A stretch of DNA of 64,000 nucleotides from Pelobates cultripes (GCA_933207985.1 OW240918.1:16473959-16537958); one strand, 5' to 3'; numbered from the stretch's first letter, positions 1 to 12,560 are shown. The notes: generated from the sequence alone by a model not told the origin. Translations and numbers: made by a program.

Positions 1-738
1 TTTTAATATATGGTCCTATTCCCTCTTATTTCTGTATATTTTATTCGTAGATATCAGAGGTTTTTATTCCATTATCTATAATTAAGTTTGTATTATAATT
101 AAACGTGCTTTAATTAAGCAATTCTGAAACACAAACATTCTACCAAAATAGCTGTTTTGGAAAAATTCTCCAACTCAGTTCTCCGCTATCGTTACAAACA
201 GACATGTGCAAAAATGAATTTGAAGGGATCCGTAGAATCAAATTTCTGGTAATCGATACCGGAACAAACCACTTCTGAATTGATCTTAATTGAATCCACA
301 GATAAAACTACAGGTAAAACTATTCGAAATCAAATTATTCTACAATTACCAGGAATTTTACTTGGAACGAGTTGCTTAAAAGGAATTTTTGCACATGTTT
401 GAATACAGCTGGACTGTTTCAGCCTAAATGTTGCAGTGTGGGTTTTGCATGTTCTACAATTCACTCTGTAGTGAATAAAACCTACTGAATGAGGGGGCTC
501 TAAATCCTCTTATTCATTCTTTAATGATTAATCAGCATTAGCCATGGTGTGAACACACCTAGAACATTTATGTTCTTGAAGATGTTTTTTAAGTTTTGTT
601 TAATGTACCAGATTTGCCAACATTTAGCAGCTTGTAAACTTGTTTCAATAATTTCACTTTAAAAAAGCCTTGAATACCTGAAATGTATTCTTGACTAAAC
701 TGCAGATTTCATTTTGATAATTATATGGAGGCTTTAAT
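1..738. other. AT-rich sequence, no gene seen
   Basis: I see no coding frame, known repeat or splice-bounded exon that I can support here. Confidence 0.5.
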
Positions 739-742
739 TTAA

Positions 743-1296
743 AGGGACACTATAGTCACCAGGACAACTAAAGCTTATTAAATTTGTTCTGGTGGGTAGA
801 ATCATTCCCTTCAGGCTTTTTGCTGTAAACACTGTCTTTTCAGAGAAAATGCAGTGTTTACATTACAGCCTAGTGATAACTTCACTGGCCACTCCTCAGA
901 TGGCTGTTAGAGATCCTTCCTGGGTCATGGCTGCCTAAAATGCATCCAAACATTCAGTGTCTCCTCCCTCTGCATGCAGACACTGAACTTTCCTCATAGA
1001 GATTCATTGATTCAATCCATCTCTATGAGGAGATGCTGATTGACCAGGGCTGTGTTTGAATCATGCTGGCTCTGCCCCTGATCTGCCTCCTTGTCAGTCT
1101 AAGCCAATCCTATGGAGAAGCATTGTGATTGGATCAGGCTACCACTTCTGATGATGTCAGCAGACTGCTTGTTTTTCTGAGTTAGAGCATGCAGAGTTAC
1201 AGCTTCTGGCTTGAATACAGTAAAATTTTGCTATATTTATGGAGGCTTGAGGGGCCCAGGGGGGCTAGATGGTCGTTTTAACACTATAGTGATCCT
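743..1296. mobile_element. Non-autonomous DNA transposon flanked by TTAA, 554 bp
   Basis: Both sides end in TTAA (739-742 and 1297-1300). The inverted ends read AGGGACACTATAGT on the left and AGGATCACTATAGT as the complement of the right end. The interior holds a near-palindrome around 'tctatgaggaga' and the phrase 'agccaatcctatgg'. Related copies occur at 38732, 41196 and 41763. TTAA duplication fits the piggyBac or Kolobok superfamilies. No transposase is present. Confidence 0.75.
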
Positions 1297-1300
1297 TTAA

Positions 1301-1736
1301 GCTGGAGAACTAGAGACTCAGGGTGAATTTGCAGAAGGACAAGTTATAGAATTAAGGTTAATATATGACTTTTATCTCATACTGTAATATTGGTAATGTT
1401 CTGTTTTATATTCCTTACTCAGATACAAATTCCTCTAGAATGTTGCTTCATTCTACCTTTCTTTGCTTATATCCTGACCATACCCGTCCTGTCTTCTTCT
1501 GCACCTCCACCACCTTCACAGCACCCCTCACTCTTGGTAACCTCGCTTATTCATGTTCTTTGCCTCCTACCATTTGCATAACACTCTTTCTTGTGATCCT
1601 ATCAGCCATCTTCCTCCCATCTTTTCTAAGTCTCCTTATTGTTTATCTACTCACATATAGTCCCACAAATATTCCATCATTCAAATTCTTGCCTTACCCC
1701 CCACTTAACCCCTGATCCGTGCCTCTCACTCCAATC
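1301..1736. other. Pyrimidine-biased unique sequence
   Basis: Open frames here come from C/T-rich composition. No conserved protein features are visible. Confidence 0.45.
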
Positions 1737-2142
1737 CATTTCACACTGTTACTCCAATCCATGCCGCATTGTTACTCCAATCCATGCCGCATTGTTACTC
1801 CTGCCATCTGATATTGTTACTCCAATCCATGCCACATTGTTACTCCAATTCATGCCTCATTGTTACTCTAATCCATGCCATATTGTTACCCCTGCCATCT
1901 GATATTGTTACTCTCTCCATGCCATATTGTTACTCCTGCCATCTGATATTGTTACTCTCTCCATGCCATATTGTTACTCCTGCCATCTGATATTGTTACT
2001 CTCTCCATGCTGCATTGTTACTCCTGCCATGTGATATTGTTACTCTCTCCATGCCATATTGTTACTCCTGCCATCTGATATTGTTACTCTCTCCATGCCA
2101 TATTGTTACTCCTGCCATGTGATATTGTTACTCCCTCCATTT
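1737..2142. repeat. Minisatellite, 22-23 bp unit
   Basis: Units alternate between 'ttactcctgccatctgatattg' type sequence (22 bp) and a 'ttactctctccatgccatattg' type, giving a 44-bp higher-order period in the right half. About 18 units. The left half is a 23-bp variant containing 'ccaatccatgcc'. Confidence 0.9.
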
Positions 2143-2363
2143 AATTTTTGTGATTTTGCCTAGGGTATTCGTTGTCCTGAGCTTTATTCATCCCAAAATC
2201 ACTTATTACAATGTATTACGAATGTGATTCCATCTGGTTTTAACAATTAGAGAGAGTACCTGTAATCTGCAGGATTTACACAGGATCTCAATCTCAGCAG
2301 GTATTAAAAGCAGATCTTTCAGCTCTTTTTGTTCTTTTTTTTTTGCATTATGCGGTGTTTTGT

Positions 2364-2463
2364 NNNNNNNNNNNNNNNNNNNNNNNNNNNNNNNNNNNNN
2401 NNNNNNNNNNNNNNNNNNNNNNNNNNNNNNNNNNNNNNNNNNNNNNNNNNNNNNNNNNNNNNN
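2364..2463. other. Assembly gap, exactly 100 N
   Basis: A run of 100 N, the usual placeholder for a gap of unknown size. It abuts the 51-bp minisatellite, so the true array is probably longer than shown. Confidence 0.98.
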
Positions 2464-3890
2464 TGTTGGGAGCTGCAGTGAGCGTGCTGCTCAGGTAGTG
2501 TGGGTTATAGGAGGTGTGGGGAGCTGCAGTGAGTGTGCTGCTCAGGTAGTGGGGGTTATAGGAGGTGTGGGGAGCTGCAGTGAGTGTGCTGCTCAGGTAG
2601 TGTGGGTTATAGGAGGTGTAGGGAGCTGCAGTGAGTGTGCTGCTCAGGTAGTGTGGGTTATAAGAGGTGTGGGGAGCTGCAGTAAGCATGATTCTCAAGT
2701 AGTGTGTGTTATAGGAGGTGTGGGGAGCTATAGTTAGCGTGCTGCTCAGGTAGTGTGTGTTATAGGAGGCGTGGGAACTGCAGTGAGCATGCTGCTCAGG
2801 TAGTGTGTGTTATAGGAGGTGTGGGGAGCTGGAGTGAGTGTGCTGCTCAGGTAGTGTGGGTTATAGGAGGTGTGGGGAGCTGCAGTGAGTGTGCTGCTCA
2901 AGTAGTGTGTGTTATAGGAGGTGTGGGGAGCTGCAGTGAGTGTACTGCTCAGGTAGTGTGGGTTATAGGAGGTGTGGGGAGCTGCAGTGAGTGTGCTGCT
3001 CAGGTAGTGTGGGTTATAGGAGGTGTGGGGAGCTGCAGTGAGTGTGCTGCTCAGGTAGTGTGAGTTATAGGAGGTGTGGGGAGCTGCAGTGAGTGTGCTG
3101 CTCTGGTAGTGTGTGTTATAGGAGGTGTGGGGAGCTGCAGGGAGCATGATTCTCAGGTAGTGTGGGTTATATGAGGTGTGGGGAGCTGCAGTGAGTGTGC
3201 TGCTCAGGTAGTGTGAGTTCTAGGAGGTGTGGGGAGCTGCAGTGAGTGTGCTGCTCTGGTAGTGTGGGTTATAGGAGGTGTGGGGAGCTGCAGGGAGCAT
3301 GATTCTCAGGTAGTGTGGGTTATATGAGGTGTGGGGAGCTGCAGTGAGTATGATTCTCAGGTAGTGTGTGTTATAGGAGGTGTGGGGAGCTGCAGTGAGC
3401 ATGCTGCTTAGGTCGTGTGGGTTATAGGAGGTGTGGGGAGCTGCAGGGAGCATGATTCTCAGGTAGTGTGTGTTAAAGGAGGTGTGGGGCGTTGCAGTGA
3501 GCATGATTCTCAAGTAGTGTGGGTTATAGGAGGTGTGGGAAGCTGGAGTGAGCATGCTGCTCAGGTAGTGTGGGTTATTTGAGGTGTGGGGAGCTGCAGT
3601 AAGTGTGATTCTCAGGTAGTGTGTGTCATAGGAGGTGTGGGGATCTGGAGTGAGCCTGATTCTCAGGTAGTGTGTGTTATAGGAGGTGTGGGGAGCTGCA
3701 GTGAGCGTGTCGCTCAGGTAGTGTGTGTTATAGGAGGTGTGGGGAGCTGGAGTGAGCATGATTCTCAGGTAGTGTGTGTTATAGGAGGTGTGGGGAGCTG
3801 CATTGAGTGTGTCGCTCAGGTAGTGTGTGTTATAGGAGGTGTGGGGAGCTGGAGTGAGCATGATTCTCAGGTAGTGTGTGTTATTGGGGA
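2464..3890. repeat. Minisatellite, 51 bp unit, about 28 copies
   Basis: The unit contains 'gtgtggggagctgcagtgag' followed by 'tgctgctcaggtagtgtg' and 'ggttatagga'. The period of 51 (17 codons) leaves several frames open on both strands, which produces long periodic open frames that are not genes. Variant units with 'catgattctcaggtag' cluster toward the right end. Confidence 0.95.
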
Positions 3891-4555
3891 TGCGGAGATA
3901 GTGAGCAAATTTCACAGGCAATGTGGGTAGAAATCATGTATATTTGAATTTTAACCAGTTTACTCTTTTAACATAAAGCAGTGATGGGTATTGTAATCAT
4001 ATTGCAGAACCAAATAATTACTCTGCAAAATAAGTTATGAAAACCAGAGTGAAATCGATAATAACTGCCCATTTTTCCCTGAATTATGCAGCTGGTGCAT
4101 GCAGCGTTTTACTGAGGAAGTGCGTAAACAGCATGGATAATTAAACAGTACAATCATTGCGTGCTATTACCCCATGCTTGAGAATACTATAGAATGGCTT
4201 TATTGGCCACGGTTTTTACATTTTCCTATTGCTTTGTATTTGTTTTAGAACTTTACTAGATTTGTCAGGGGTCGTAGTAACAGATCCTTAGATCTAAGGC
4301 ACCTCAGACCCTCTGAATGACGGAACGGACGTCAATAAATCTATAGTACATTCAGAGGTTTTTATGGGCTGCCCTCTAGTTACTGGTCAGGTTACAGGTT
4401 TTAGTTTGCACGTGTAAGGAAAATAACATCTGAGGTTTTCAATCTGAACAGAATCCTCAGAGACCCCCATGCATGTTTTGTACCATTCATTAGCTGGATC
4501 AGGTTACGTATAGAGCTAATTTCACCTGTTGTTTTGAACTATTTATCATCCATCC
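3891..4555. other. Unique sequence, no gene seen
   Basis: AT-rich with no supported coding or repeat structure. Confidence 0.45.
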
Positions 4556-4557
4556 TC

Positions 4558-4720
4558 CCATTATTATTATTATTATTATTTTATTATTTATATAGCACCA
4601 GCAAATTCCATAGCGCTTTACAATGGGTGAACTAACAGACATGTAATTGTAACCAGACAAATGGACGCATAGGAACAGAGGGGTTGAGGGCCCTGCTCAA
4701 TGAGCTTACATGCTAGAGAG
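4558..4720 (+). repeat. SINE-like anuran dispersed repeat
   Basis: A (TTA)n head is followed by 'tatatagcaccagcaaattc', 'catagcgctttacaatgg', then 'gggccctgctcaatgagc'. The same backbone recurs at many sites in this window in both orientations. Confidence 0.8.
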
Positions 4721-4752
4721 AGTGGGGTATAGTGACACAAAGGGTATCTATC

Positions 4753-4960
4753 TATCTATTATTATTGCCATTTATATAGCGCCAACAGATTCCGTAGCGC
4801 TTTACAATATTATAAGAGGGGGATTTAACTATAAATTGGACAATTACAAGAAAACTTACAGGAATGATAGGTTGAAGAGGGCCCTGCTCAAACGAGCTTA
4901 CAGTTTATAAGAGGTGGGGTGTAAAACACAACCTATCGATATAAATGGCAATAAAAATAA
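4753..4960 (+). repeat. SINE-like anuran dispersed repeat, second subfamily
   Basis: The head is 'tattattgccatttatatag', then 'cgccaacagattccgtagcg', 'gggggatttaactataaatt' and 'gaagagggccctgctcaaac'. It lies directly beside the copy at 4558 but has a different internal segment, so this is a second insertion and not a duplication. Confidence 0.82.
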
Positions 4961-4969
4961 TAATAATAC

Positions 4970-5265
4970 ATGTGAAGGTTAATATATATGTATATTTAAA
5001 ACGCACATTTCTACTTGTTAATCTATCTATTTATCCATCCATCCATCAGTCTATCTGTCTGTCCATCTGTCTATAATATATCTATCATTATTATTTATGT
5101 ATTTTCTGTTATCTATCTTTAAGTCTGTCTGTCTATTGTTATTATGTATGTATTTATTTAGTTATATACCTTTTGTGTCTGAGAACTGTTTGTCCGTCAG
5201 TCTATCATTACTATTTATGTATTTTTTAAATCTATCTTTCTGTCTGTCTGTCTATCTATCAACAT
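4970..5265. repeat. Degenerate TCTA/TCTG microsatellite with shared leader
   Basis: Imperfect tetranucleotide tract in two blocks separated by related spacer ('cattattatttatgtatttt' type). The leader at 4970-5020 is nearly the same as the sequence before the (TCTA)n tract at 19206. Confidence 0.75.
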
Positions 5266-5281
5266 GTATTATTGTACTACA

Positions 5282-6916
5282 CTCTTTGTGTCATATTAGT
5301 ATTTTTATTGGCGTATTCAATGTGAATTTAACATTGTATCATGCATAAGTTCTCCGGAACATATAAATAATTAGTGAAAACTCAATGTATTTTATTCTGG
5401 TAAAACATATTTAAATAAATAAATATCGTATGTGCACTAAATGTGCATCATTGTTCGTTGATGAGCATGCCATAATTAAAGCATAAATAATTATACATAA
5501 TGCACTATATTATTATTATTAATTATACTTAATGTACTGTAAAGGGATTTAATATGACATGCGGAAAGACTTCACACTGAGATGCTATTTAATTTGAAAG
5601 GAAAAGTGCTATCATTTAGCCATGGTCCCTTTAATACAGTCCTTATTAGACGAGAAGAGAGCAGTGTTACATTAAGATTATAGGGCCTCCCGATCATCTG
5701 ATTCCTCAAGATTTCTTTTCTGACAAAACATTCTGTTCTCCTTGTGGTGGATGTTGTAAACTTGGGGGGTAGTGGGATTCTGCGGGAGGCGCAGTCAACA
5801 AAAGGCCTATTGCAACAGATGGAGCAGCATTATCACACAACTCACCTGAACGCCAGCAGGTAGAGAGTTATGTCTGCTCACTGAGGCCTACTACCTCTTT
5901 TGACTTGAGCTATCAATAATAGACAATATTGTCTGGCCAAGGACTCCTTTTAGTTCATTGAAAGCTAGGTATTTGAAAACAACAACTTAAATGATACTTT
6001 GCCGTTCTGGAGGCTGGAACAGCATCTTGGGAAGTGTAGTTCATCGTAAAACATAAGGGGATCTACCGTTTTAAAAACCTTGTTTGCTATTATTTTAGGA
6101 ATATTTTAGGCAACGCAATCTTAACAGTCATGTATCGTCTAGCTGTAACAGGGCTCATCGTATAATGATGGAGATACTGCATGTTTTACTGTAAAGAAAC
6201 CAACACCACTGCTATAGGAAGTCATTGTAATTGCTACACAAACCCAGTGCATACAAGGTGATACAGTGCGCACACAATAGAACATTTCGAATTGCTATAA
6301 ACTGCTGGTGACCACAAGCTTATCATTCACACTGAGCTGAATTTTCTGAGTACTTAAACCCCCTGTTTTACCAAATTCTGAAGTCCCCCCACCCAAGTAG
6401 CCAGGTACCCAGTACTTCATTAATTCAGCATTACAGCAGTAAAGGGAACGTAAACATGTGGAGTGAGCAGTGTGTGAACAAATGAAGCATGATTGTCGCT
6501 GATGTGCGTAAATACTCCAATATAAGAGACTTGCAGTTCAGATCATCAGTTTCCTTTGTATGGAAGAAAAGCTAGCGAATCTCTCAAGAGGAAACAAGGC
6601 CAGACTACAATTGGCTGCTCATTACATCATCCCCTGGATTGACAGACACTCCATAAAATCCCCCTAGAGTCTGAGATCCCCCTATGCCTCATTAACAAAC
6701 CTTATCCCTTTGCCAGCTCTGCATGCTTCAGGAGCACCAAAATCATTTTGCCATGCCAATTAAGCTGATTTAGGTTAGATGGATAGATGAAGATTGCCAG
6801 GGTTGGGTGTAAATCGTAAACGCCCCACCTACAGCTACTTTGATGTTTTAGGCTCTTCTCTTTTACATGTCCTGTGAACAAAACACTTTTGAAATATGAT
6901 GTCCTTTTGCTTCCCT
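5282..6916. other. Unique intergenic sequence
   Basis: No coding frame supported. The part from about 5630 to 5900 has mixed base composition and no obvious repeat, and could be conserved non-coding sequence. I cannot test this here. Confidence 0.4.
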
Positions 6917-6920
6917 TTAA

Positions 6921-6992
6921 CCCCTTAAGGACACATGACATGTGTGACATGTCATGATTCCCTTTTATTCCAGAAGTTTGGTCCTTAAGGGG
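6921..6992. mobile_element. 72-bp palindromic MITE flanked by TTAA
   Basis: TTAA lies on both sides (6917-6920, 6993-6996). The perfect inverted ends are CCCCTTAAGGAC and GTCCTTAAGGGG. The short interior has 'acatgacatgtgtgacatgt'. The ends and the TTAA duplication fit a piggyBac-type miniature element. Confidence 0.85.
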
Positions 6993-6996
6993 TTAA

Positions 6997-8480
6997 AAGA
7001 GAATTACAATTAATAGAATTCCACATGGTAAAAGCTTTCCATTTATATCCTGGTATAATTCACCATTTGGTTTCAGCAGCCAAACGGCCCCTAACTTTGT
7101 TTCAGGCAGAACATGTTATTAAGTATTTAGTATTAAGAAACAAAGTACACATTGTAAATCCAATCTTTAACAATAGACAATGAAATCATGCAAGGGACTA
7201 TCCAAGATTTCAAAATAAATAAATAAATAAGCACAGAAAATAAAGTTCCTGGATTTGTCCCAATCGAGACTAATCTTCTTTTTTCCTCTTTTTTTGCTGT
7301 TCTTTTTGTTAACATCTTGTTGAATCTTGACAGATAGGAGAGGGAGCAAAAATAAGGGACACGTAACCGATTTTTTTACATCAGAGAAAATTGTAAAATT
7401 TAGGACAAGATAGAGCCAGAACCATTTTAAACTCGGTTATTGTTCTACTTTGGCTATTTTAACCTTAAATTTGCAATACTTTTGTTTATTTTCCACAATT
7501 CTTGGTATTCTGAATAAATCCCTGGTTTATTTACATAAAGCATATACATAATAGAACAAACACTATTTTTAAAAAAAGGTAACGCATTTCAGTTTAGAAA
7601 CATAATTACGTAGTCGAAGTAAATTAAAAAAAAGGACGTGATATTCCCGAGGACAAAGGATGAGATCAGCTTAAAGATCTGGGAAGCAAAAATAATCAAA
7701 TAATGAAAATAAAAGTAACAATGTAAAAATAACTCATGAACTGTGAGTATATGATCATCGTTAAGATTAGCGTTACTCACTAATCACTGTACAGTAAAAA
7801 ATAGACAGAAATAGATGCTACAAGGTCCCAAAAGAAAAACAGAATTGAGACCTTAAGCATCACCTGGATATATGTATAGCATGTAGGGGTAAACCAAGTA
7901 TGTAAGTGTATATCAACCCTAAGAGATATGATCATCAGTAAGAATTATAAAGTTACTCACTGATCACTGACTCATTTACAATGTTTCAGATCCCTGGAGA
8001 GTCTGTCACCACACTAGTCCTCCTCCCATCCATCTCAAATCTTACAATCAATTGACCACCAGACAAAGTATTGACAGAGAAGAATTATGTTGGCCAAATA
8101 TTATCCAAGACCCTGCAGAAGGGTACCCTGCTTTTGGTCAATATGTGTGTGAAAGTCACACAAATCAATCTCGTTTATTCATTGTATGGCTGAAACAACT
8201 GAATTCTAAGCTTGCGATACTGAGCCTTTTGTGTCCCGACATTTTTGGTTAATCGCAACTAAAACAGAGAATAAGAGGGCAAAAGCTTAGAGAAACTCAG
8301 TTTCTTAAAAACCAAAGAAAAAAAAAGTTACTTGGGCACAATTCTAAATTCCTGTGCATATTTAGATAAATGGAGTTTTCTTTGTTCCACTCCAAAGTCC
8401 ATTAGATGTAAGCCCACCTGTCATGTCAAGGCAAACCTCTTAGGTGGGTCCTACACTAACAATTCACCTTATTTGCTTCA
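6997..8480. other. Unique AT-rich intergenic sequence
   Basis: A phrase with 'tatgatcatc' and 'gttactcact' occurs twice (about 7747-7785 and 7927-7968), a weak local duplication. No gene seen. Confidence 0.4.
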
Positions 8481-8483
8481 GCT

Positions 8484-8743
8484 TCAGTCAAAAAAAATCT
8501 CTAATGAGACAGCAAGCAAGGTGAATTTTTTGGCCACTTGAACAAACCTCCTCACAATGGTTTGAGACAATATAGATACACATCCTTTTCCAGGTTGGTT
8601 AACATTTCCAGTTGACTGGAACTTCTTAATTATTGCCCTGGTGATGGATATGGACATTTCCTTATAGCTACTTCCCATTTTGTGAAGCTCAACAACATTT
8701 TGCCACCCATCATATCACAGATATATTCCTTGGTCTTACCCAT
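8484..8743 (-). pseudogene. Tc1-like transposase N-terminus, broken
   Basis: Minus strand reads M-G-K-T-K at 8743, then shifts frame into V-V-E-L-H-K-M-G-S-S-Y-K, followed by 'RAIIKKFQSTGNVNQPGKG' and 'SILSQTIVRRFV'. These are the first helix-turn-helix and linker of Tc1/mariner transposases. At least one frameshift is present, and nothing downstream resembles the DDE catalytic domain. The flank to about 9050 looks like the 5' non-coding end of the same element. It is an old, dead copy. Confidence 0.78.
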
Positions 8744-9119
8744 TGTGATGAATGACTAAGAGAATTAGGCTTATGTGGTACCTCTTATTTATACCCCTGT
8801 GAAATAGGAAGTCATGATTGGACAATTTGTCTGTTTGTAGTCACCCAGTTGTAATAAAAATGTAAAATATTAATAGGAATATTCTTAAAATATATTTGTC
8901 CTATTGATATTCCTAATTCATAAGGATGCAAAGAATTGTGCCGCACATATGTTTAACAAAGGTTTTTTTTTCCATTGGATAAACCTGTGTTGTGTTTGCA
9001 ATTGTTTGATATTCATGAGAACAGAGTATTGTTGTGGTTTTATTTTTAACAAATTATCAAAAGTTTAAACAATAAAGAACATTTTCCACAGCCTTCTTGA
9101 TATTTACCAAGGATGCCAA

Positions 9120-9237
9120 TATTAGTGGAGGGTGCTGTATAAATGTATGCATGCATGTATGTGTGTGTATGTATGGGTAGGTAATTGTTTGTATGTTTGT
9201 ATTTGTTTGTATGTATGTGTATATAATTGTTTGTATG
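9120..9237. repeat. Degenerate TATG/TTTG microsatellite, left part
   Basis: Repeats of tatg, tgtt and tgta continue on the other side of the solo LTR at 9836-9970, so the LTR split one tract. 9233-9237 (GTATG) is the left target duplication. Confidence 0.85.
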
Positions 9238-9835
9238 TGTCACGGCTAATGGCTCCTCTGCCGGTGTGGCTGCACAAAAACTAAGCAGCAACGGTGACCG
9301 AGATATTTCTGACTTACCTTGGTCCCTGCGGGCAGCTGCCCCGTCTCCCTCCGTTCCGGTCCCCAGCGGGTGCAATGTTCTTAGGAACGCCCGCTGCTGC
9401 GGTTCAGATTTTTATTGGAAACTTACCTTCGCCATACATCAAAGATGGCGCCAACGTGCATGCAACCTCACGTCATAGACACACATGCACATTTTGGGGT
9501 CAGAGGTCAGAAATAACCAATTACAGCCTAAAGAGGGTTATTTAAACCCAAATTACCTTTTTGTCAGTGCCCTGTCGTGGTTTCCATTAGCTGGTTATCC
9601 GAGAGTGTGTTTTTCTGGTATTTGACTTTGGCTTCGTTTTGACTTCCCTGATTTCTGGTATCCTTAACTTCTGGCTTTCCTCATCATCAGGTCTCATTCT
9701 GTGTCCCTGACCTTGGCAAGTATTTTGACTATTCTCAGGTACGTTAAGTCCGGCAATTCTAAGGTCCGGTTAGACGCTATCCTTAGTCCTAGGTGTGATA
9801 CTATTCTGCGTGCTGGATCAACTATAATCCTGACA
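9238..9835. mobile_element. Solo LTR, 598 bp
   Basis: Begins TGTCA and ends TGACA, the TG...CA ends of an LTR, with a perfect 5-bp target duplication GTATG (9233-9237 and 9836-9840). It is far more GC-rich than its surroundings. A TATA-like 'ggttatttaaaccc' lies at about 9535-9548. No primer-binding site, gag or pol sequence follows, so the interior was probably lost by LTR-LTR recombination. Superfamily not determined; a 5-bp duplication fits Gypsy, Copia or some retrovirus-like elements. Confidence 0.82.
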
Positions 9836-9970
9836 GTATGTATATGTATGTATGTATGTGTATGTAATTGTTTGTATGTGTGTATTTATGTGTATGTAAT
9901 TGTTTGTATGTATGTATTTGTTTGTATGTATGTTTATGTAATTGTTTGTCTGTATGTGTTTGTATGTCCT
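9836..9970. repeat. Degenerate TATG/TTTG microsatellite, right part
   Basis: Continuation of the tract at 9120-9237. It produces a hydrophobic open frame that is not a gene. Confidence 0.85.
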
Positions 9971-12560
9971 CTGACCCACACTATCCCAAAACATGTATTT
10001 GAATTATCTTTAGTAGCTTGCAAGAAGGTTTAAGTTATTCTGAACTTAGGAGAACTGGCAAAAGAATTGTTTGATTTATGTTAGAATATCTAATATAGAA
10101 ACATTTCCCACCATGGCTGTCTTTCCAGCCGAGGATTTGCCATTTCCATGTTCCACCCTCCTTATTCCTGGCTTAGTGATTACATCCCTTACAATCAGAC
10201 TGGCTACAGTTATTGTGTGAACATGTTTGCACAACACAAACATACTTTTCGTGCGTTTTGATTAGTGTAAGTTACTTATGATGGTGAATGGACGACGTTA
10301 GCGGAATTCTAACTCTTTGATAAGATTGTTTGATATTTGTAATTCTGGAGTCGGTGCCATTATCCTAGTGGCTCCCTTGTATTTATTTTAGACTGGAAGA
10401 GGATAGATGCCCACAGACCTACCTGCTATTGTACGAGAGCACCTGCAGTTATTGTTTGTGCAGCTCTTGGATCTTCTTTCAGCTCTACATGTGAACAAAC
10501 AGCTTTAGAAGGAAAGTACATCACACTAAACAAGACTGTACAAAGATTACGCACAGCAATGACAAAGCACTTGCGAGGAGAATGCGCAAGACTCACACGT
10601 AAACCCAGATAGATCTTTATTCACGCAGTGAAGGCTTTCTGAAGGACAAAACATTTAACCCTTTGAGTGTCAGGTTGTGGAGAAATATATATATTTTTTT
10701 TACCAATGGAGCACAATATATTAATATGAATGATGCTCAGGTACAGAAACACAAATGCCAGAAGGCTTTTACCAAAAACGGCAAAACGGATATTTCGTTT
10801 GTTGTCCTCTGTTGTCCACATTGCTGTATCCACTAAATGGCAATTCTTTACGTTACAGGGTTAAAAATAAAGGACCACTGCACGCAGACCACCTCATTGA
10901 GATGAAATGGTCTTGGTACCTTTAGTGGTCCTTTAAACCTTTTACTCGCTATTGATTGAATTAAAAACATCAACCATCCAGGGTAATGGGAATTGTAGTC
11001 CACTGAGTGTCCTGGCTGAAGGAAAATGGTCCTTTTATTGAAGATCGGAAACAAAAACAAAAAAGTATAAAGCCAAAAGTATAAAGCCAAAACAGGAACA
11101 AATTAAATCATTATGGAAACATTTTGAACGAAAAAATAGAATACAATAATAAATAAAGATATCTTTTACGGAGGATAAAAATAACTCATTTATTTTTGTT
11201 TTCGCACTAAACTAAAGGAATCAGCAAGCAGCCACATCTTGGGGAGAGGGAGACCGCATTGAAGCCTTAACCTGCCTGGAGTCTGTTGGACATTGTTCTT
11301 GCAGGCTTTCCCTCGGGCTACGCCGTGAAAGGACCCTTTTAAGAGGTTTTATGCATAATTTGGAAATAAAGATCAAACCAGAGACTATCAAAGATGTCCG
11401 TGAATACAAGCATCCTTTTATTTGGGAACACATTTATCAAGTCTGTGCTGACGATGGGGACCATTTATAGATCATAATACAGTCACAGCACTACGTGTTG
11501 TTTTTGGCAGATGAACAGAATGGGGAGGGGCAATGATAATTCTCTGCCTTCGCTCTGCGCACAACGCTTTATTATACATATATGAATGGGATTTCCTGCT
11601 TCAATACATATATTTATGCTTAATTCAAAAATTATGCTGTTTTTGCCAGAATATATAATTGGGGCAATATAGGTAGCGCATAATGATGCAAGTGTTGTGT
11701 TCCCAAGAGCTTTCTGTCTCCTATCGAAGTGTCAAAAACGTATTTATCATTTAAGGACAAAAAAAATCTGTAGTGGAGTATATTGGCCTAGAAAAGAGGG
11801 GAATTGGGGGGCACACACGGGACACGCATTTCTCAGCAGTGGTGCTACTGAAAAGACCAAAATAAAAAGAAAATACATATTAAGGAACAGAGCACACATA
11901 AAAATATAGTTTTAAATCTTACAGGGCTACTTAAAATCACCTACCTTAGCAAATGAATATGGGAATTCAGTTACACCATATGGCCATATTGTTCCACCAC
12001 TACATCACAGTACCCCAATATCGGTGGGTCCTACACTAATTCCAAACGTGGGAGATTAACATGCTAACTGCAATACTTACTGTTTAAAATTGGTCTACCT
12101 GACATCAACCAGCTTTTTGATGCTTCAATAGTGTGGCCACACTCTACAGTCACTGTTGAATCTAGATCTGAAGCTTTCTTGGGAAAGGTGCCTTCAGCTA
12201 ATGTGGTTTACTCCAAGTGGTCGACTCCCATGCAGGCACTTCACAGCTACGAAGAGCGACATCAAAGCTCTCCTTTTATTGCTTAGACAAATAAGGAATT
12301 GCATTCAACAACAAGTGGGTACTCTGAGTGACAGAATCAGGGGCATTGCAAGGTTCCAGAAACACCTGGGGCTTAGACCCAAAGGAAAACTGTAACAGAG
12401 CGGTAGAGGTCCTGTCCTCTCTGCTCATGAACAGGGTGCTGCAGATATCTCCAGGATCTCAATGAAAGCATAGCCTGAACCAAGCGCATTGTGCGCAGCC
12501 AGGTATGCAATGCAATCTCGCCATACTACCTAATTAAAGGATACAATTGTGTTAGGAATA
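9971..12560. other. Unique intergenic sequence with repeat scraps
   Basis: No coding frame supported. A fragment at about 10860-10935 ('cagaccacctcattgagatg', 'ggtacctttagtggtccttt') is a decayed end of the same type of element as 12650-12955. Confidence 0.4.

Noticed and set aside
2348..3921. Repeat-protein-like frames of 100-233 codons
   Set aside because: Product of the 51-bp unit, partly translated through N bases.
9701..10033. 110-codon Cys/Val/Tyr-rich frame
   Set aside because: It spans the LTR end and the TATG microsatellite.
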